NCBI GenBank assembly: GCA_937967325.1
Contig: CALBSQ010000325.1
Span: forward strand, 4,898 to 68,897
DNA from: an uncultured Chloroflexota bacterium
GTDB taxonomy: Bacteria > Chloroflexota > UBA4733
Direction: 5' to 3'
DNA length: 64,000 bases
Part shown: positions 17,834 through 25,366 of the stretch, one piece after another
Numbering within the stretch: the stretch's first letter is position 1
Layout: the number at the start of each line of letters is the position of its first letter
Translations under genes and position numbers: made by a program
Notes under the pieces: generated by a model
Database searches by the model: none
What the model was told of the DNA's origin: nothing
The model's input: only the letters and a program-made list of their open reading frames with translations

Positions 17834-17860
17834 GTCGGAGCGGTCGCCTCGTTCTCGACA
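17834..17860 (-). promoter_or_regulatory. ECF42-type promoter
   Basis: On the minus strand TGTCGA (17860-17855) is followed after 17 nt by CGAC (17837-17834). This form matches the published ECF42 consensus (TGTCGA at -35, CGA/TC at -10). It lies about 50 nt upstream of the DGPF start, the right position to drive the DGPF-sigma operon. The remaining 220 bases of this gap show nothing I can call. Confidence 0.6.
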
Positions 17861-18079
17861 TCCGCCGAAGTCAGGCGGACTCGTGCCCCTGAACTGGACG
17901 CGGCAGCAACGGCAACCGCCATTGCCCAGCCTTTCCCTACCTTAATTTCCGGGAGCCGTGGCGATTCCGTGTTGCAGGGGGCCGTCCGACACCAACACGA
18001 TTTGGCGATCTCCCGCTGGTATGACCACCATTGCAACTTCGGGGCCTGGTGACGGGGTTCCCCGCGGCACTTCGGCTGA

Positions 18080-18841
18080 TTAGCGTGCGCTGATCCCACT
18101 GTTCACGTTGACGATCGAGGCGGTGATGCCGCTGCCGCGGTCGGAAGCGACAAAGGCCGCCGTGTCGGCGAACTCCTGTATGGTCGGCCGCTTGCGCAGC
18201 ATGGATATGCCCACCAGTAAGTCTTTGGCCGCCCCAAGGGGATCGTTCTCCACCACGACGCCGGCCGTCCACAGGCAGGCGACCCGGACTCCGCGAGGCC
18301 CTACCTCAGCGGCCAGGTAGCGCATGAATGATTCCGTCGCCGCGTCGGCCGGCCCGGTGCCGCCCATCGCCCACACCTCCGGCGGCGTCCAGGCCTCACC
18401 AGAGCCGCTGGTCACCATGAGGATGACTCCGGATCCTTGCTGGGCCATGTGGCGGGCGGCGGCTCGCGCCGTGATGAAGTTCGACCGCACCCCGATCGCG
18501 ATCGGGCGCAGGAAGTCCTCGAGGTCCATATCGAGCAGCCGGGTGCCCTGGACGTCGTCGCGGGAGGTGAGGTTGAAGGACACGTCGATGCCGCCCGCCT
18601 GATCGACCACCGACCTGGCATGTTCCTCGACTGCGTGCTCGTCCAAGGTATCGACCACCACCACATGCGCCCGCCCACCGCCGGAAGCGATGTCGCCGGC
18701 GACCACTTGCAAGGTCGCCTCCGTCCGGCCAGCGAGAAACACGGCAGCGCCTTCGCGCGCGAAGGTGCGGGCGACGCCGCTGCCGAGTCTGCCGCCCGCA
18801 CCGTAGATGATGGCGTTCTTGCTCTCGAGTAGCTGTGTCAC
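18080..18841 (-). CDS. SDR-family protein with degenerate catalytic motif
   Basis: This 253-residue protein has the SDR Rossmann fold. The cofactor motif is GAGGRLGSG (14-22), the strand leading to the active site is VILMVTSGSG (139-148), and AAEVGPRGVRVACLW follows. The usual YxxxK active-site pair is missing: the aligned stretch is GTGPADAATES, with no Tyr and no Lys. It may be catalytically weak, act by another residue set, or be regulatory. Translation starts at GTG (18841), inside a GTGA shared with the stop of an 18-codon YciI remnant. The leader therefore derives from a duplicated DGPF gene. Confidence 0.8.
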   Translation of the reverse strand: MTQLLESKNAIIYGAGGRLGSGVARTFAREGAAVFLAGRTEATLQVVAGDIASGGGRAHVVVVDTLDEHAVEEHARSVVDQAGGIDVSFNLTSRDDVQGTRLLDMDLEDFLRPIAIGVRSNFITARAAARHMAQQGSGVILMVTSGSGEAWTPPEVWAMGGTGPADAATESFMRYLAAEVGPRGVRVACLWTAGVVVENDPLGAAKDLLVGISMLRKRPTIQEFADTAAFVASDRGSGITASIVNVNSGISAR

Positions 18842-18894
18842 GACTGGCCCTCCAAGCCGGACTGGTCCTCGAACATCAGGATTATGTACTTCAT
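18838..18894 (-). pseudogene. N-terminal remnant of a DGPF/YciI gene, now a leader ORF
   Basis: The 18-codon ORF reads MKYIILMFEDQSGLEGQS and stops at TGA overlapping the SDR start (GTGA). Twelve of its residues match the start of the DGPF protein at 17785, and the upstream leader also matches (GGCGCCNAATCANNGGAGT). It is a truncated duplicate that still has a start codon and ribosome-binding site, so it could drive coupled translation of the SDR gene. Confidence 0.75.
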
Positions 18895-19007
18895 GTCGTC
18901 ACTCCCTTGATTCGGCGCCCTCGGACTCATCGGCGCGTAAAACGATACAGGCTGCCGACTGAGGCAGACTGCGCAGACCTTCCTCACGCCCGGCGTTGCC
19001 CGCGGCC

Positions 19008-20831
19008 TTACCCGCCAGGGCGAGGACTTGCCTTGTCAAGATTCTGGTCGCCCACTAGCCCGCGCTTCTGCAGGCGCTCCGCTATCTGGGCGAAGCTGAT
19101 GCCGTGCTGCTCGGCGATCTCCGAGGCGTAGCTGATACCGCGCGGCTGCCCGGGCAGGATGCGGAAGGTGCGGCGGTGGCCGGAGCGGACCACGCCATCG
19201 GGTGTCTCGACATCGGCGATCAGGCTACCCACTTTGGCGCGGCCCGGTGTGCTGGCGTTGATCTGCTCGACGTTGAAGGCCAGCTCGTGCAGGTGGGTAG
19301 TGTAGATGGCGCGGGCGCCCAGCAATCGTAGCCCGCGCACGGCGTCGGTCGCCAGGCCCAGCCCCTCCACGGCGCTGGTTCCGGCGAGCACCTCGTTGAG
19401 CAGGATCAGGCTGTGGGGGGTCGCCGCGTCGATGATCTTGGCCAGCCGTTTCGCCTCCTCGTCCAGGCGGCCCATCCCCAGCAGGCCGGCCTCGGGGACT
19501 GGGAAATGGGTGTGGATGGCATCCACCGGGCTCATCCGCGCCGAGCTGGCCGGCACGTACAGCCCTGCCTGGAACAGGACGTGGGCCAGTCCGACAGCGC
19601 GGACGTAGGTGGTCTTGCCGCCGCGGTTCGGGCCGGTCAGGATCCAGATGCGGGCCTGGTCGTCGTCGAAGCTGACGGGGTTGGTGATGATGCCGCCAGG
19701 ATGGTTGGGCGGCGGCGCCGTGCGCCGGTAGATCTGGAGCGCCAGCGTGACGTTGTAGGCGTCGGTAAGCATTGCCACACGCTCGTGTAAAGGCGCAACT
19801 TCCGGACGGCAAATGGGCAAGCCGGCGTCGCGCAACCGGGTGAGCAGCGCCACGCCATTGAGCAGGAAGGCCAGCTCCGGCTCCAGCGGGCTCAAGCCGT
19901 GGGCGTTCATGGCGATGTAGCGCTGCAGCGCCTCGGCGACCGGGGCGGCGATTTCCTGGAGCAGCTTCTGCAGGTCGCGGTAGAGGCGGTTCTCCGGCGT
20001 GCCGGCGCTGGCGGCGTCGCCCAGCCGCAACGGCGCCATGCCGCGCCCGCTGCCCTCACTGCCGAACAGCCGGTCCAGCACGGTCCCGCGACCTTCCACT
20101 CGGTCGGCGCTCACCGACATCAGCGCGGCCGATTCCGGAACTAGCTCGCCGGTGAGGTTGACGCCGATGGTGAAGCTCTGCGCCTGGTCCAACCGGCGGC
20201 GCAGTGCCGGCAGCTCCTCTTGCAACGCGTGGAAGTCGGTCGCGCTGGTCACCTCGCGCAAGTAGGCGCGCAGCGCCTGCAGGCCCTGCGATCGGAGCGC
20301 GCCGTGCTCCAGCGCATCGAGCAGTTGCATGGCCGTGGTCACGTGCAGCTCCAACTCGCCGGCGCGGGCGGCCACCTGGACGAACGGGGCCAGCTTGCCG
20401 AGGTCGCGGTCGCGGCGCTCGCCCAAGGCCGCCAAGCTGGGCAGGAGCTTGGTCAGCCGGCCGCGCAGGTTGTCATCCTCCAACAAGTCCGCCACGACAG
20501 CCTGTCGATAGGAGATCACCGCCGGGTCCGAGCAGAGCTCCGCCAGCACGCTCTCCACAAAGCGCTCTCGATAGCGGTCGCCGCCGCTGAGCAGCTCCGC
20601 TACCTCGCCCAGGTCCAGATCGGCGGCGACGGAGGGCGCCAATGGGGGAGTATCCTGTCGCTTCCTTGATGTGCCCGGCGGCCAGAGCAGAGTAATCTGC
20701 TCCCTGCTGTCCGCTGGCGCTCGGCTGCGCGTGAGGGTGTCCACCATGCCTTGCTGTCCTGTCGCTGCCTGCGCACGTTTGGCGCCGGCAGGGTCGTGGG
20801 TAGACTGTACCCCACTCTTGCCGCCTCTCAT
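19008..20831 (-). CDS. MutS-like ATPase lacking the mismatch-binding domain
   Basis: This protein of about 607 residues contains only the MutS lever/clamp helices and the C-terminal ATPase. Walker A is GPNRGGKTT at about 401-409. The Walker B region LILLNEVLAGTS has Asn where classical MutS has Asp (LLDE), which is also seen in other stand-alone MutS-like proteins. YTTHLHELAF is the switch motif. The N-terminal mismatch-recognition domain and the Phe-x-Glu motif are absent, as are KOW and Smr domains. It is therefore unlikely to be canonical mismatch repair. The start is uncertain: Met at 20831 and one at about residue 29 are both possible. It is transcribed divergently from the PEP-hydrolase-like gene. 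Confidence 0.82.
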   Translation of the reverse strand: MRGGKSGVQSTHDPAGAKRAQAATGQQGMVDTLTRSRAPADSREQITLLWPPGTSRKRQDTPPLAPSVAADLDLGEVAELLSGGDRYRERFVESVLAELCSDPAVISYRQAVVADLLEDDNLRGRLTKLLPSLAALGERRDRDLGKLAPFVQVAARAGELELHVTTAMQLLDALEHGALRSQGLQALRAYLREVTSATDFHALQEELPALRRRLDQAQSFTIGVNLTGELVPESAALMSVSADRVEGRGTVLDRLFGSEGSGRGMAPLRLGDAASAGTPENRLYRDLQKLLQEIAAPVAEALQRYIAMNAHGLSPLEPELAFLLNGVALLTRLRDAGLPICRPEVAPLHERVAMLTDAYNVTLALQIYRRTAPPPNHPGGIITNPVSFDDDQARIWILTGPNRGGKTTYVRAVGLAHVLFQAGLYVPASSARMSPVDAIHTHFPVPEAGLLGMGRLDEEAKRLAKIIDAATPHSLILLNEVLAGTSAVEGLGLATDAVRGLRLLGARAIYTTHLHELAFNVEQINASTPGRAKVGSLIADVETPDGVVRSGHRRTFRILPGQPRGISYASEIAEQHGISFAQIAERLQKRGLVGDQNLDKASPRPGG

Positions 20832-20904
20832 CGTCGTGCTGGTGTGCTAGCCTTTCGACGGCGGTTGGCAACAGGCGTCAGTGGGCAACGCTGGGAGGAA
20901 GTGG

Positions 20905-21747
20905 ATGCGATATTCGCGCGCACAGGTGCTGGAGCGGCTTCGCGCCCAATCAGCGCAGCGCCGACCAATCGTCGGGGCCGGGGCCGGCACGGGGATCTCG
21001 GCCAAGTTCGCCGAGGCCGGCGGGGCTGACCTCATCATTATCTACAACTCCGGTCGCTACCGAATGGCGGGGCATGGCTCGCTCGCCGGCGTGCTGGCCT
21101 ATGGCGACGCCAACCAGATCGTCAAGGACATGGGCGAGCGCGAGGTGCTGCCGGTAGTGCGAGAAGTGCCGGTGCTGGCCGGCGTGATGGGCACCGATCC
21201 GTTGCGTCAGATGTCTTACCTCCTGAAGGAGCTGGACGCGCTGGGCTTCTCCGGCATCAACAACTTCCCCACCGTGGGGCTGATCGACGGTCGCTTCCGC
21301 CTGGAGCTGGAGCGCACCAACATGGGCTTCAATAAGGAAGTCCAGATGATCCGCCAGGCCCACGAGCTGGGCTTCTTCACTTGCGTCTACGTCTTCAATC
21401 CCGACGAGTCGCGCGCGATGGCCGAAGCCGGCGCCGACTCCATCATCGCCCACATGGGGCTGACCGTGGGCGGCTCTATCGGCCTGGAGCGCCACGACGC
21501 CATGACCCTGGAGGCGGCGCCCGCGGCGGTGCAAGCCATCGGCGAATCGGCCTGGACGGTGAACCGGGACGCCATCTTGCTCTGCCACGGCGGACCCATC
21601 GCCACCCCCGAGGACTCCGCCTACGTCCTGGCGCGCTGCGATGCCGCCGGCTTCGTGGGCGCCAGTTCGATGGAACGTCTGCCAGTCGAGACCGCCATCA
21701 CCGACACGGTGCGACAGTTCAAGGGCGTTTCGCTCGCCAAGGCGTGA
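20905..21747 (+). CDS. PEP hydrolase-like TIM-barrel protein (Tm-1 C-terminal-type)
   Basis: This 280-residue protein has the markers of the phosphoenolpyruvate-hydrolase-like TIM barrel: PIVGAGAGTGISAKFAEAGG, LIIIYNSGRYRM, FSGINNFPTVGLIDG and ILLCHGGPIATPED. Plant Tm-1 is a fusion of a UPF0261 half and a domain of this type; the UPF0261 partner is at 1-1029 in this window. The ATG at 20905 has GGGAGG about 8 nt upstream and is preferred over the GTG at 20881. The enzymatic role in bacteria is not established. A promoter for the next gene lies just after its stop. Confidence 0.88.
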   Translation: MRYSRAQVLERLRAQSAQRRPIVGAGAGTGISAKFAEAGGADLIIIYNSGRYRMAGHGSLAGVLAYGDANQIVKDMGEREVLPVVREVPVLAGVMGTDPLRQMSYLLKELDALGFSGINNFPTVGLIDGRFRLELERTNMGFNKEVQMIRQAHELGFFTCVYVFNPDESRAMAEAGADSIIAHMGLTVGGSIGLERHDAMTLEAAPAAVQAIGESAWTVNRDAILLCHGGPIATPEDSAYVLARCDAAGFVGASSMERLPVETAITDTVRQFKGVSLAKA

Positions 21748-21769
21748 ATAGCTCACGGCATGCCCGGAC

Positions 21770-21798
21770 TTGAGCGGCGAACCAATGCTTGCTATACT
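21770..21798 (+). promoter_or_regulatory. Sigma-70-type promoter for the DAHP synthase leader
   Basis: TTGAGC (21770-21775) and TATACT (21793-21798) are separated by exactly 17 nt. Transcription would start near 21805 and run into the leader peptide and attenuator ahead of the DAHP synthase gene. Confidence 0.7.
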
Positions 21799-21805
21799 GC
21801 TCGGC

Positions 21806-21916
21806 GTGAACGAGACGCGCGTCCATTTGTGCTCAGCCGCCATGGGGTATCCGAGCTATACCTACCAGGCTGCCCTCCGGTTGGGTCGGCTGGTGGAGAA
21901 GGGATGGCCCGCGTAA
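21806..21916 (+). CDS. Tyr-rich leader peptide
   Basis: The frame opens with GTG at 21806, almost at the predicted transcription start, or with ATG at 21842, and stops at TAA (21914-21916). The ATG-initiated peptide begins MGYPSYTYQAAL, with Tyr codons at 21848, 21857 and 21863, and has one Trp near the end. No Shine-Dalgarno is visible, so a leaderless GTG start is possible. Its position between promoter and terminator, just ahead of an aromatic-biosynthesis gene, suggests a tyrosine-sensing leader. Translation is unproven. Confidence 0.5.
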   Translation: MNETRVHLCSAAMGYPSYTYQAALRLGRLVEKGWPA

Positions 21917-21966
21917 CCAGCAGCACCAATCGGACGGCAGCAGAGGCGGACGCCTCTGCTTTTTTT
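21869..21966 (+). promoter_or_regulatory. Transcription attenuator (antiterminator and terminator)
   Basis: The intrinsic terminator is a 9-bp stem (AGCAGAGGC, loop GGAC, GCCTCTGCT; 21939-21960) followed by seven T. Upstream, 21869-21884 pairs with 21926-21941 (15 of 16 positions, one G-U), and 21889-21894 pairs with 21916-21921. This forms a long hairpin that shares three bases with the terminator's 5' arm. The leader stop codon touches the inner stem of this long hairpin. A ribosome reaching the stop would block it and favour termination, while stalling at the Tyr codons would favour the long hairpin. Confidence 0.6.
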
Positions 21967-22070
21967 GTTGACCTGCCTCGGCGCGCACGGAGACCCGGCT
22001 CAGAGCGCTCCGGCGGACGTGATCGCGGTAGACCGGTTGACGGACTTTCCAGAAGGAGAGAGCGCTTGCT

Positions 22071-23183
22071 ATGACGGAAACTCGCGACCTCCGTGTCGAG
22101 CAGATCCTGCCACTCTTGTCGCCGGCCAGCCTGCTCGACGGCTACCCCCTCTCGGAGCGGGCGTCCACGACGGTGAGTTGCGCCCGTGAGGAGATCGTGC
22201 GCATCCTGGACGGAAAGGACGACCGGCTGATCGTCGTGGTGGGTCCTTGTTCCATCCACGATCCGGCGGCCGGCATCGAGTATGCCAACCGTCTGCGGCA
22301 GTTGGCGGACCAGCTCGCGCCGGACCTTTTCGTCGTGATGCGCGTCTACTTCGAGAAGCCGCGGACCACGGTGGGCTGGAAGGGGCTGGTCAACGACCCG
22401 CATCTTGATGGCAGCTTCGCCGTCAACGACGGGCTGCGGCTGGCGCGCCGGCTGCTCGTCGACCTGGCCGAGCTGGGCCTGCCGGCCGGCTGCGAGTTCC
22501 TCGACCCCATCTCGCCGCAGTTCTTCGCCGACGCGGTGGCCTGGGGAGCGATCGGCGCGCGCACGACGGAGAGCCAGGTCCACCGCCAGCTTGCCTCCGG
22601 CCTCTCCATGTCCGTGGGCTTCAAGAACGGTACGGGCGGTGGCGTCCAGATGGCCATCGACGCCGTGCGTGCCGCCGCGTCGCCCCATCGCTTCTTGGGC
22701 GTCACCGAGCAGGGACTCGCCGCGATTGTGGCGACGCGCGGCAACCCCGACTGCCACGTCATCTTGCGCGGCGGTAGCCGCGGATCGAACTACGATGCCG
22801 TGAGCGTAGGCAAGACGCTGGATTCGCTGCGCATCGTCGGCCTGCTGCCACGGCTCATGATCGACACCAGCCATGGCAACAGCAACAAGGACTATCGCAA
22901 TCAGCCGGCGGTCGCCGCCGAGGTGGCCGCGCAGGTGGCCCAAGGTGAGCGCGGCATCATCGGCCTCCTGATGGAGAGCTTCCTCGTCGACGGACGGCAG
23001 GAGCTGGTCGACAAGTCGCGCCTCGTCTACGGCCAGAGCATCACCGACGCCTGCATGGGCTGGGAGATGACGGTGCCGGTGCTGGAAACGCTGGCCGAGG
23101 CCGTGCGGCTCCGCCGGGCCGCTTGGGCGGCAGCACCCGTCGGCAATCAAGCGCCAAGCGGGGTCGGGGCCAGCCGCGTCTGA
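22071..23183 (+). CDS. aroG: 3-deoxy-7-phosphoheptulonate (DAHP) synthase, class I
   Basis: This 370-residue enzyme condenses phosphoenolpyruvate and erythrose 4-phosphate, the first step of the shikimate pathway. Class I hallmarks are VVVGPCSIHDP (about 59-69), YFEKPRTTVGWKGL (about 93-106), the TESQVHRQLASGLSMSVGFK segment, HVILRGG and MIDTSHGNS. The ATG at 22071 follows AGAAGGAGAG. It is preceded by a promoter, a Tyr-rich leader peptide and an attenuator, so control by aromatic amino acid supply is likely. I cannot tell which paralogue (AroF, AroG or AroH type) it corresponds to. Confidence 0.96.
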   Translation: MTETRDLRVEQILPLLSPASLLDGYPLSERASTTVSCAREEIVRILDGKDDRLIVVVGPCSIHDPAAGIEYANRLRQLADQLAPDLFVVMRVYFEKPRTTVGWKGLVNDPHLDGSFAVNDGLRLARRLLVDLAELGLPAGCEFLDPISPQFFADAVAWGAIGARTTESQVHRQLASGLSMSVGFKNGTGGGVQMAIDAVRAAASPHRFLGVTEQGLAAIVATRGNPDCHVILRGGSRGSNYDAVSVGKTLDSLRIVGLLPRLMIDTSHGNSNKDYRNQPAVAAEVAAQVAQGERGIIGLLMESFLVDGRQELVDKSRLVYGQSITDACMGWEMTVPVLETLAEAVRLRRAAWAAAPVGNQAPSGVGASRV

Positions 23184-23211
23184 CCTGATTCCGAATTGTT
23201 CGCGGCATGTT

Positions 23212-23375
23212 CCGCCTTGGTCCGGTGTAGGGGCTGGCCTTGTGCCTGCCCTGGTTGCCGACATTCCGGCGTTCCCAACGGCAGGTGGCGAGAACACCAT
23301 ACCCAAGCCGGTAGCTTGGACCGGTGGGGATACCAGGGCAGGCACAAGGCCAGCCCCTACACCGGACCAAGGCGG
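23212..23375. repeat. 164-bp element with perfect 44-bp terminal inverted repeats
   Basis: Bases 23212-23255 and 23332-23375 are exact reverse complements over 44 nt and enclose a 76-nt centre. The arms start CCGCCTTGGTCCGGTGTAGG. The right half (23292-23363, minus strand) is homologous to 6612-6682. There is no coding capacity for a transposase, so it resembles a non-autonomous miniature element or a REP-like intergenic repeat. No target-site duplication is obvious. Confidence 0.85.
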
Positions 23376-23406
23376 CACTGCGGATGGCTATAGAAGTGAG
23401 CACCAC

Positions 23407-24336
23407 TTGATTGAGGCGCCCAATCCGACCTGTGCCGTTGTACCTCTTCCGGGTCCGCTCGATGTCCGCAGCTCGTTGGAGATGTTCCGCCGCAACGGCG
23501 ACGACCTGATCGACCGTTGGGATGGCACACACCTGCTCCGGACGTTGCGCGCTGTGGATCAAGTGCTGCCATATTACTGCCAATCGGTCGGTACGCTTGA
23601 TACGCCGGCCCTCAAGGTCACTGTGGGGGAGGATGCCAACCTGCCCGTGGTCGTAGCAGCAGTGCAGTCCACCTTTCTGGGCGATCCCGGGCTCCTGTCG
23701 GAGCTTGCTGCGCGCGATCCGATCATCGCGGTGATCGATTCGCGCTACCCCGGCATCCGGCAGGTGCGGCAGTTCGATCCTTTCGCCGCCATCGTGCGCT
23801 CGATCAGCGCGCAGCAGGTCAATTTGCGCTGGGCAGCCACCACGCGGCAGCGGCTGGCCCGCACTTTCGGCAGGCGGCACGTCGTCGGTCAGCACGAGGT
23901 CTGGAGTCTGGACGCCGAAACGCTGGCGCGCCTGCAGATAGCCGACATCCGTGCGCTGCAGTTCACGAACCGCAAGGCGGAGTACATCATCGGCCTGGCC
24001 GAGGCGGTGGCGAGCGGACGGTTGGACCTTTCGGCGCTGCCATCGTTGGCGGACGAGGAGGTCATTGCGCGGCTGACCGCCCTGCGCGGCATTGGCGTCT
24101 GGACGGCGGAGTGGCTGCTGGCGCGCACGCTGGGTCGCCCTCGCGTCGTCGCGGGGGACCTGGGTGTGAGGAAGGCCGTCGGGCTTGCCTACTTGGGCGG
24201 GGGACTGCCAACCGAGGAGGAGGTCCGGCGCCTCACCGCCCAATGGGGCGCGGCAGCGGGCATGGCCCAGGCGTTGGTGCTGCACGCGCTGGGGGAGCAC
24301 CAGCGACCCTTCATTGACAGGGGCGCGGCGCCGTGA
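23407..24336 (+). CDS. alkA: DNA-3-methyladenine glycosylase II-type (AlkA/HhH-GPD)
   Basis: This glycosylase excises alkylated bases. The C-terminal half has the helix-hairpin-helix LTALRGIGVWTAEWLL (about 223-238 from the chosen start), followed by the Gly-rich loop and catalytic Asp251 in VVAGDLGVRKA. FAAIVRSISAQQVN is the family helix before it. The start is uncertain. The frame stays open upstream through the right arm of the 23.2-kb repeat to 23242. TTG at 23407 is the first plausible start past the repeat, but no ribosome-binding site is clear. The 3' end overlaps the convergent AraC gene by 26 nt. Confidence 0.85.
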   Translation: MIEAPNPTCAVVPLPGPLDVRSSLEMFRRNGDDLIDRWDGTHLLRTLRAVDQVLPYYCQSVGTLDTPALKVTVGEDANLPVVVAAVQSTFLGDPGLLSELAARDPIIAVIDSRYPGIRQVRQFDPFAAIVRSISAQQVNLRWAATTRQRLARTFGRRHVVGQHEVWSLDAETLARLQIADIRALQFTNRKAEYIIGLAEAVASGRLDLSALPSLADEEVIARLTALRGIGVWTAEWLLARTLGRPRVVAGDLGVRKAVGLAYLGGGLPTEEEVRRLTAQWGAAAGMAQALVLHALGEHQRPFIDRGAAP

Positions 24337-25285
24337 CCGTGTCCCGCCGGCACGATCCGGGCGGCTTGCCATATTTCTTCTTGAAGGCCCGCTCGAAATG
24401 GGCGATCGTGTTGAAACCCGAGGAATGACACACGTCGGTCACCGACATGTCAGATGCCACGAGCAATGACATGGCGAATCGCAGGCGAAGATCTTGCAGG
24501 TAGCTCTGAAACGAGGCTCCGGACATCCTGTGGAAGCACTCGCTGAAGTAATTCGGGGAGAGTCCGACGTGCATGGCCACGTCCTTCAGCATGACCGGCT
24601 CGCGGAAATGATGGTGGATGAAGACGAGAGCGTCGTGTAGCTCTTCCTGCTGAGGAGAGGTATGGGCTCCTCCAGTAACCGCGGTCTCCGGCTGCCAGCT
24701 CCTGACGAAATCGACGAAGATGCACTCCAGTATGGCGCGAACGGCGAGCTCAAACCCGGATTGCTGGCTGCTGTACTCTGCCATCAGGCGTCGATAGTTG
24801 CCCGCCATGACGTGGGGTTCGGTGACGACTACCCCGCGGGCGTAGTCCCTCGGCGATGCAAATAGCAGGCGGTAAAGCTCCGGCTCGAGCACTTTTTCGG
24901 AGAGGATAGCGTTGAACATCTCGAGCGTCGTACCGGGCGAGGGGATGATCTCGTGGAAGTCGACGGGGGTCAGGAGGAACATGCTCCCAGGGGTCAGCGG
25001 GCGGCGCAGCCCGTTGACGATGTGGGAGCCCTCGCCGGCGATGGTGAAGGCAAGCTCGTAGAACTCGTGCCAGTGCAGCGTCACGTGCCGTTGGAGTATC
25101 TGGTGGAAGACAGCAAAGGAAGCGGCTGGCGGCATCTGGGTGCTATTGGTCAGACGCCGCGGCCGCCTGGGCGCGACGGCAGCCTTCTCGTGCTCCCCGG
25201 ACCCGCGGCGACCATCGGGCGCCGGCAAGGCGATCCGGCCGGTCTCGCTCGAGGCGGTCTGCCGCCGGTTGGGCCAGCGCAGCAT
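24311..25285 (-). CDS. AraC-family transcriptional regulator with cupin sensor
   Basis: This protein of about 324 residues has an N-terminal cupin-like sensor (LHWHEFYELAFTIAGEGSHIVNG) and two C-terminal AraC helix-turn-helix units. These are VMLKDVAMHVGLSPNYFSECF and SVTDVCHSSGFNTIAHFERAFKKKYGKPP, of which the second is the family signature (key: GF...F.R.FK...G..P). It is the last gene of a minus-strand series after PhyH1 and SBP3, so it probably senses a sugar and controls that group. The start may be GTG (25291) or ATG (25285). The first 50 residues are Arg/Ala-rich and may be partly untranslated. Confidence 0.9.
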   Translation of the reverse strand: MLRWPNRRQTASSETGRIALPAPDGRRGSGEHEKAAVAPRRPRRLTNSTQMPPAASFAVFHQILQRHVTLHWHEFYELAFTIAGEGSHIVNGLRRPLTPGSMFLLTPVDFHEIIPSPGTTLEMFNAILSEKVLEPELYRLLFASPRDYARGVVVTEPHVMAGNYRRLMAEYSSQQSGFELAVRAILECIFVDFVRSWQPETAVTGGAHTSPQQEELHDALVFIHHHFREPVMLKDVAMHVGLSPNYFSECFHRMSGASFQSYLQDLRLRFAMSLLVASDMSVTDVCHSSGFNTIAHFERAFKKKYGKPPGSCRRDTVTAPRPCQ

Positions 25286-25366
25286 CGTCACTGGTCGGCG
25301 CCTTTCCCCAGCGAACCCGGTGCGAGGCTCGCCGGAGCCACAGAGTCCCCGAAAACGCTGCCGGCC

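Noticed and set aside
21899..21913. AAGGGATGGCCCGCG resembles the T-box consensus (AGGGUGGNACCGCG)
   Set aside because: The leader from promoter to this point is under 110 nt, too short for a stem I specifier domain, and the terminator lacks the complementary T-box pairing arm. The Tyr-rich leader peptide explains the region better.
23184..23406. Insertion sequence at the 23.2-kb inverted repeat
   Set aside because: There is no transposase frame inside or next to the 164-bp element, so only a miniature or REP-like repeat can be claimed.
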